26,088 bases of DNA from a virus. Of the stretch, positions 24,401-26,088 are shown piece by piece (the stretch's first letter is position 1; every line of letters begins with the position of its first letter). Below the pieces are notes generated by a model. It was not told the DNA's origin. It was given only the letters and a program-made list of their open reading frames with translations, and did not search any database. Location of the stretch: the IMG/VR virus record IMGVR_UViG_3300003691_000044, positions 1 through 26,088 of that record, one strand, 5' to 3'. The position numbers and the translations under genes were made by a program.

Positions 24401-24604
24401 TAGAGCAGTCTGCCCTATATCCTTAGCAAAGTTATAACTGATAACAACCTCAGGTTTAGTATCTGTCACAATAACTACAGAAGGTTCTGGGGATATTGAT
24501 ACTGTGTCTGTTGAACCCTCTATTGTAACAACAGGAGTACCAGCGTCTATAGTAACAGTATCTGGAGTACCCTCTAAACTAATACTGACAATATCATCAC
24601 TCAT
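21485..24604 (-). CDS. Tail fibre / tail tip protein, 1,039 aa
   Basis: Layout: residues 4-57 are short beta repeats (DTVTIDAGTP, DTVSISPEP type). Residues about 100-260 contain coiled-coil repeats of the ITQ(T/N)A(S/D)xI form (about 147, 204, 233), common in central tail-tip and fibre proteins. A two-module unit occurs twice near 480-760: a Trp/Tyr-rich GDLYY/GDMWW module, then ADxKRRVFVV-x-P-x-GPYDIGDLW (about 574 and 714). Residues about 790-855 form Gly/Asn/Val-rich rungs typical of a beta-helix. The C-terminal 180 residues probably form the receptor-facing tip, ending GVCYSSAV. It overlaps the previous gene by four bases (ATGA). This is probably a host-recognition fibre; the family name is not certain. 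Two cysteines are present. Confidence 0.8.
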   Translation of the reverse strand: MSDDIVSISLEGTPDTVTIDAGTPVVTIEGSTDTVSISPEPSVVIVTDTKPEVVISYNFAKDIGQTALLAMLDDVLDIDQFAPGLNDDIVLLRDLWTRVGRDIQDVLVDADVTSITQISSSYTDLQIQTVAVDIQANNAGIVANTSAITQTASTINLRVDQVELDATNDLLVQTARIDVNSTAISLNVSRMDATDITISSQQSSITQNADQITLEVAARVALANGAVATNTSTTTQTATSLVSVVAANDQLAGRADSAETRLTATEQVTTILTRDVADAQYSIKAVQSLTSSSFGVTITEDTGGIPYVAGFEMIVHPTWLTAKVYRVDELMHSVTGNLIYKCILDHLSETANYPIGVSNTWWELQDNAPTSEFNIQAEHFSIITPGGLVPVFEVDGGTGAVTMTGSLAVNIVKSLNYDDQIASETWYKLDATDGTADFNNIVMTFGSSVAKDVFTAAVGIDDAEAAAKAYADNNFVTTVLYDIDIAAIQSQIDGNITSWFYSGVPTLINVPASTWTTDELKDQHLGDLYYDDVTGYAYRFLVAATVYSWTQLSDSDITAALSAANDAQDTADNKRRVFVVTPSGPYDIGDLWDTGDGIKRATADRVSGYNASEWVLISDITASSAFVTVTYPSDISDLEGLIEDGKLDTWYVTTDPSITWSGTDASHTGDMWWNLTSKKLKRWSGTAWSADIEDQLAIDAYADAADAQDTADGKRRVFVVEPTGPYDIGDLWSTASGGVLTANTARTSGYLLSEWTGTADVTQTVIDGNVITTGYISDHLTAPTLKIDFLNAAITVNSANGLLVTAASGVVVNSATGIIVNSDGGISVSGGGGILINDTGNITVNDGGDINLKSSASDSAELRLYNASNSLKSKIGIHNTADYALYLDPVGSSQNMGIGISDRWETVAVYTDNIIVLQSGTGTDSAEIILTRAVSPSTNYDVQITADSGTKYNYIKVRADSATVASNYIEQAVGSYSTKMTDYGITIHKGNLVMSYLSTTYDTLIPNNGDWFFFVASDISYRLYLRQRRSNGVCYSSAV
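22045..22235 (-). repeat. Beta-helix-like rung repeats in the fibre gene
   Basis: About seven successive 8-9 residue units of the form G-(I/L/V)-x-V-N/T-x-x-x-G (ANGLLVTAASG, TGIIVNSDGG, GGILINDTG, GNITVNDGG) are encoded here. Alternating aliphatic residues with Gly and Asn turns suggest a left-handed or triple-stranded beta-helix shaft. The fold is inferred. Confidence 0.7.
22340..22920 (-). repeat. Internal duplication in the fibre gene
   Basis: Two copies of a roughly 50-residue module (22762-22920 and 22340-22500) share AQDTAD-x-KRRVFVV-x-P-x-GPYDIGDLW and an (R/T)-x-SGY-x2-SEW end. Each is preceded by a Trp-rich module with GD(L/M)(Y/W)(Y/W), so the repeat period is about 140 residues. 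Nucleotide identity is partial, implying an old duplication. Confidence 0.8.
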
Positions 24605-24975
24605 ATATCATCTTCCCCAAGAACCGTAAATGCACCATATATTAATTTATGAGTTACTCCAGCAGCTGTGTGTAGATCCAAAAAATATCTACCCTTCTCA
24701 AAAGTGTAAGCATCTATCTCATCCACCGGTATAGTGATAGATATAGATAACTCATCCACAGCCATTACAATATGTCCTGTAACATCAGTTATGGTAAGAA
24801 GTAAATCGTCATCGGTCTCTACAACTGCAGTATGCTTCCATGGAGGCTTTACTCTTAGAGTCATACTATTATACTGTGCAAAATTTAAAGTAACACCATC
24901 TACTGTTCTGGAAATCTTACCAGACTCATAAGTACCACCCCTGTGTATAACTAATTCATATTTTGCTGGTTCCAT
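24601..24975 (-). CDS. Putative fibre-adaptor / beta-sandwich protein, 124 aa
   Basis: The 124-residue product opens with MEPAKYELVIHRGGTYESG, continues with TLNFAQYNSMTLRVKPPW, and ends in KGRYFLDLHTAAGVTHKLIYG. Alternating strands with a Gly-Thr-Tyr turn and a Leu-x-Phe/Met-x-Leu-Arg-Val strand are typical of small phage beta-sandwich proteins encoded just before tail fibre genes, where they often adapt the fibre to the tail. No cysteine is present. The ATG is eight bases after AGGAG, and the previous gene's TAG is part of that site (TTAGGAG). Its stop overlaps the fibre start as ATGA, tying its synthesis to the fibre. The role is inferred from fold-like pattern and context. Confidence 0.7.
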   Translation of the reverse strand: MEPAKYELVIHRGGTYESGKISRTVDGVTLNFAQYNSMTLRVKPPWKHTAVVETDDDLLLTITDVTGHIVMAVDELSISITIPVDEIDAYTFEKGRYFLDLHTAAGVTHKLIYGAFTVLGEDDI

Positions 24976-24986
24976 ATATTATTCTC

Positions 24987-26060
24987 CTAAGCCCAACCAC
25001 CATTACTAAACTGTTCTGGTTCTTCAACTACTTTATTAATAAGCCCTCTATCCTCAATCTTTATACACTCTTTCTCATACCGGAACATGAAAGTGTTTGC
25101 AACACTTTGTTGTCCCTCTTGAACATTAGATGTCTTACCTACAAATAACTTAGAAATAATCCAAGCCAATAAAGCAGTCTTTAGATATACAGGAAAGTTT
25201 AATTCATACGTTCTTGGATTAAAATCAGATCCCATAGTAATTAGTGGGTATGTTGCCTGATACACAATAGAGAATACTTCAGGGATATCCCTTTCTTTTA
25301 TTTTAATTACATCTGGTTCAGGAAGAAAAAGATCATCAGGATACTTGTTTTGGTTTATATATACTTTAGTACCATCAGAAGCAAAAGCCTGAACCAACCT
25401 AACAATGTATGTATTTGTAAGATTAGCTTCAGGGTCGTATAAATATACCTCACCAGCAGGATAAGTATTTATGGATGTTACGTCAATAGTACCTTCCGCT
25501 TCCGCTTCCGCGTAAAAAGATATTTCTGCATCAACAGAGTTAGCAACAGTCTGGGCGATTATAGTAGTACCAGAGGCAGGTAGGTACTGTTTTGTACCAT
25601 CCTCCAGGTAGTGATAAATCTCTGAGTCATTATCAAAGCCAACAGTAGTTACCGCAATAGATAATATTAACCCCTGTATTGGTATAACAGTATCCCAGGT
25701 TATAGAACTACCTGCTGTAGGTGATCCACCTATAAAAGTCCAAGCACCAGAGGCATTCTGCACAACACCAGAAGCAGCATCTGTAGATGAAGTACCTGAT
25801 AAATACTCTGCACCAGGTATCAACGTACTGACATGCTTTGGTCGTAGGTAATAGGTATCTACACCAGCCATTTGGTACAAATCAAACTCTAACTTTCTTA
25901 AAGCAAATTTGGTATATAAGTCTGTTAAACCAGAATTTAGAAGCGATACTATTTTAGGATATTGGTCAGGTTCTATTGATCCGGATTTGGCGTTACCTAT
26001 AGCCATTTGGGAAAACTCCCCAAAAGCCAGTTCATCAAATATATTCTGTAAATAAAACAT
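24987..26060 (-). CDS. Head-tail adaptor / tail tube-like protein, 357 aa
   Basis: The N-terminal 65 residues are helical (FDELAFGEFSQMAIGN; YPKIVSLLNSGLTDLYTKFAL), a pattern common at the start of podovirus connector or adaptor proteins that dock under the portal. A beta-rich middle (about 70-270) includes an Ala/Glu stretch (AEAEAEG). The C-terminal 90 residues are again helical (FPVYLKTALLAWIISKLFVGKT...RYEKECIKIED). In N4 the neck and tail proteins (gp67 type) lie upstream of the portal in transcription order, as here. The sequence does not settle which neck component this is. One cysteine is present. Shine-Dalgarno AGAGGAC is about six bases from the ATG. The gene upstream lies outside the window. 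Confidence 0.75.
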   Translation of the reverse strand: MFYLQNIFDELAFGEFSQMAIGNAKSGSIEPDQYPKIVSLLNSGLTDLYTKFALRKLEFDLYQMAGVDTYYLRPKHVSTLIPGAEYLSGTSSTDAASGVVQNASGAWTFIGGSPTAGSSITWDTVIPIQGLILSIAVTTVGFDNDSEIYHYLEDGTKQYLPASGTTIIAQTVANSVDAEISFYAEAEAEGTIDVTSINTYPAGEVYLYDPEANLTNTYIVRLVQAFASDGTKVYINQNKYPDDLFLPEPDVIKIKERDIPEVFSIVYQATYPLITMGSDFNPRTYELNFPVYLKTALLAWIISKLFVGKTSNVQEGQQSVANTFMFRYEKECIKIEDRGLINKVVEEPEQFSNGGWA

Positions 26061-26088
26061 ATTAGTCCTCTTTTTTATGGATAGTTGA

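Noticed and set aside
26061-26088. End of an upstream minus-strand gene
   Set aside because: Only 28 bases are available. A TAA is present before the Shine-Dalgarno, but no frame can be assigned.
1-26088. tRNA genes, CRISPR arrays, integrase, insertion sequences, attachment sites, anti-defence genes
   Set aside because: I looked for these on both strands and saw no supporting sequence. The window is filled by coupled virion genes with gaps below about 65 bases.

Overview
The window is part of the late (virion morphogenesis) region of a tailed phage related to Escherichia phage N4 (Schitoviridae-type podovirus). The key evidence is a 3,125-residue protein (485..9862, minus) that carries, in order and at N4-like spacing, the motifs of a single-subunit T7-type RNA polymerase: a GR motif followed by NPQGD, motif A EIDGV, motif B matching R-x3-K-x7-YG exactly, and motif C HDGF. 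A giant virion RNA polymerase (vRNAP) of this kind is the hallmark of N4-like phages. The DNA is AT-rich, and Shine-Dalgarno sequences are canonical (AGGAG or GGAGG), so the host is a bacterium. Nothing in the window identifies the host further. No tRNA, rRNA, CRISPR array, integrase, transposase or IS was seen.

Every gene is on the minus strand, so transcription runs from high to low coordinates. In that order: a head-tail adaptor-like protein (26060..24987), a small beta-rich putative fibre adaptor (24975..24601), a 1,039-aa tail fibre or tip protein (24604..21485), the portal (21443..19245), a 113-aa helical protein (19245..18904), an acidic scaffold (18904..17717), the N4 gp56-type major capsid protein (17704..16169), a terminator-like hairpin, a 182-aa protein with an HeH/LEM-like N-terminus (16106..15558), a 351-aa four-repeat protein (15554..14499), a second hairpin, a 753-aa protein with a long membrane-like region (14441..12180), a 161-aa and a 597-aa internal or ejection-type protein (12160..11675, 11665..9872), the vRNAP (9862..485), an 85-aa unknown (471..214) and a gene cut by the window edge (214..1). 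From portal to vRNAP the ten genes match my recollection of the order N4 gp59 to gp50. No intergenic gap exceeds about 65 bases. Many junctions overlap (TAATG, ATGA) or place the stop codon inside the next Shine-Dalgarno (TAAGGAG), so the block reads as one translationally coupled operon.

The inferred division of labour is as follows. Portal, scaffold and capsid protein build the prohead. The adaptor and fibre proteins form the tail. The 161-aa, 597-aa, possibly 753-aa and 351-aa proteins, plus vRNAP, form the package delivered at infection. The feature most worth follow-up is inside the vRNAP, about 310 residues after motif C. There is a zincin-type metallopeptidase signature, HEILH (residues 2043-2047), with a candidate third ligand in a DEF...NENF segment near residue 2138. 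This suggests a virion polymerase fused to a protease-like module resembling those of phage polyvalent proteins. By eye, vRNAP and the 597-, 161- and 351-aa proteins contain no cysteine, while portal, capsid, fibre and adaptor do.
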